A stretch of 6,252 nt of DNA, from the NCBI GenBank assembly GCA_002369195.1, contig DFEW01000009.1, positions 1-6,252 of the forward strand. Reading direction: 5' to 3'. Below the pieces are notes generated by a model. It saw nothing but the letters and a program-made list of their open reading frames with translations. It was not told the DNA's origin and did not search any database. Made by a program: the position numbers and the translations under genes. This document shows, one piece after another, positions 6,147 through 6,252 of the stretch. Every line of letters begins with the position of its first letter. The first letter of the stretch is position 1. The DNA is from Christensenella sp. UBA3792. GTDB lineage: Bacteria > Bacillota > Clostridia > Christensenellales > CAG-138.

Positions 6147-6252
6147 TGTCATCCTGAATCGCGAAGCGATGAAGGATCTCAGAACGAAACTGTCTTGTCA
6201 TGCAACACTGTTTCAAACTTGCGTTCAGAGATTCTTCGCCTGCGGCTCAGAA
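6147..6252. repeat. Interspersed inverted-repeat element, TGTCATCCTGA type (cut by the window end)
   Basis: The left arm (6147-6179) begins TGTCATCCTGA and ends AAGGATCT. The right arm (6229-6252) begins AGATTCTTCGCC and ends CTCAGAA at the window edge. The right arm's reverse complement, TTCTGAG...GCGAAGAATCT, aligns with the left arm, with a few mismatches and a 4-base length difference. About 49 bases separate the arms. The expected completion TGACA would lie just outside the window. I recognise this arm sequence as a recurrent noncoding repeat in Firmicutes genomes. The element has no transposase and sits immediately after the operon, where its stem could also stop or stabilise the transcript. 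Confidence 0.72.

Noticed and set aside
5311..6216. A 301-codon open frame on the minus strand
   Set aside because: It is antisense to the DUF554 gene and starts inside the terminal repeat. Its composition (Asp, His, Arg, Ala, Gln) is typical of a shadow frame.
6142..6252. Open frame from a TTG through the terminal repeat, preceded by AAAGGAG
   Set aside because: The frame stays open to the window edge but is made almost wholly of the repeat. Such repeats often yield spurious small proteins, and the spacing from AAAGGAG to the TTG (about 15 bases) is too long.
1..6252. CRISPR array, tRNA, rRNA, phage or toxin-antitoxin genes
   Set aside because: No regularly spaced direct repeats, tRNA or rRNA-like segments, integrase or small paired genes were seen on either strand.

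Overview
This window reads as a stretch of GC-rich bacterial chromosome, most likely from an anaerobic Firmicute (class Clostridia or a relative). The lineage is inferred from gene content: a family II pyrophosphatase with inserted CBS and DRTGG regulatory domains, a shortened UvrA paralogue, a NuoE/HydC-like subunit start, a DUF554 membrane protein, strong AGGAGG-type ribosome binding sites, and an interspersed repeat of the TGTCATCCTGA type. No ribosomal RNA, tRNA, CRISPR array, transposase or phage gene is visible.

Layout. Positions 1-103 (minus) hold the first 34 codons of a NuoE-like [2Fe-2S] subunit that runs out of the window. Upstream of it on the same strand, after a 90-base gap, is a complete 841-residue UvrA-family double ABC ATPase (194-2719, minus) that lacks the UvrB-binding domain. 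Positions 2720-2939 form a divergent intergenic region with a good promoter for the UvrA gene, a plausible extended -10 promoter for the rightward genes, and an imperfect inverted repeat between them.

Rightward (plus) there is a tight three-gene cluster, probably one operon. It contains a 539-residue CBS-type manganese-dependent inorganic pyrophosphatase (2940-4559), a 265-residue Y_phosphatase3-type tyrosine/dual-specificity phosphatase starting 3 bases later (4563-5360), and a 239-residue DUF554 polytopic membrane protein after a 19-base gap (5380-6099). The window ends inside an interspersed inverted-repeat element (6147-6252+).

How the genes fit together. The pyrophosphatase removes pyrophosphate from biosynthesis and is probably controlled by adenine nucleotides through its CBS domains. 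The phosphatase next to it shares its transcript, but no shared pathway is shown by sequence. The UvrA paralogue retains its ATPase and zinc modules and should bind DNA or act in damage or drug tolerance without the usual UvrB hand-off. I did not find a clearly new biological system. The points most worth a second look are the UvrB-independent UvrA, the pyrophosphatase-phosphatase coupling, and the terminal repeat element.
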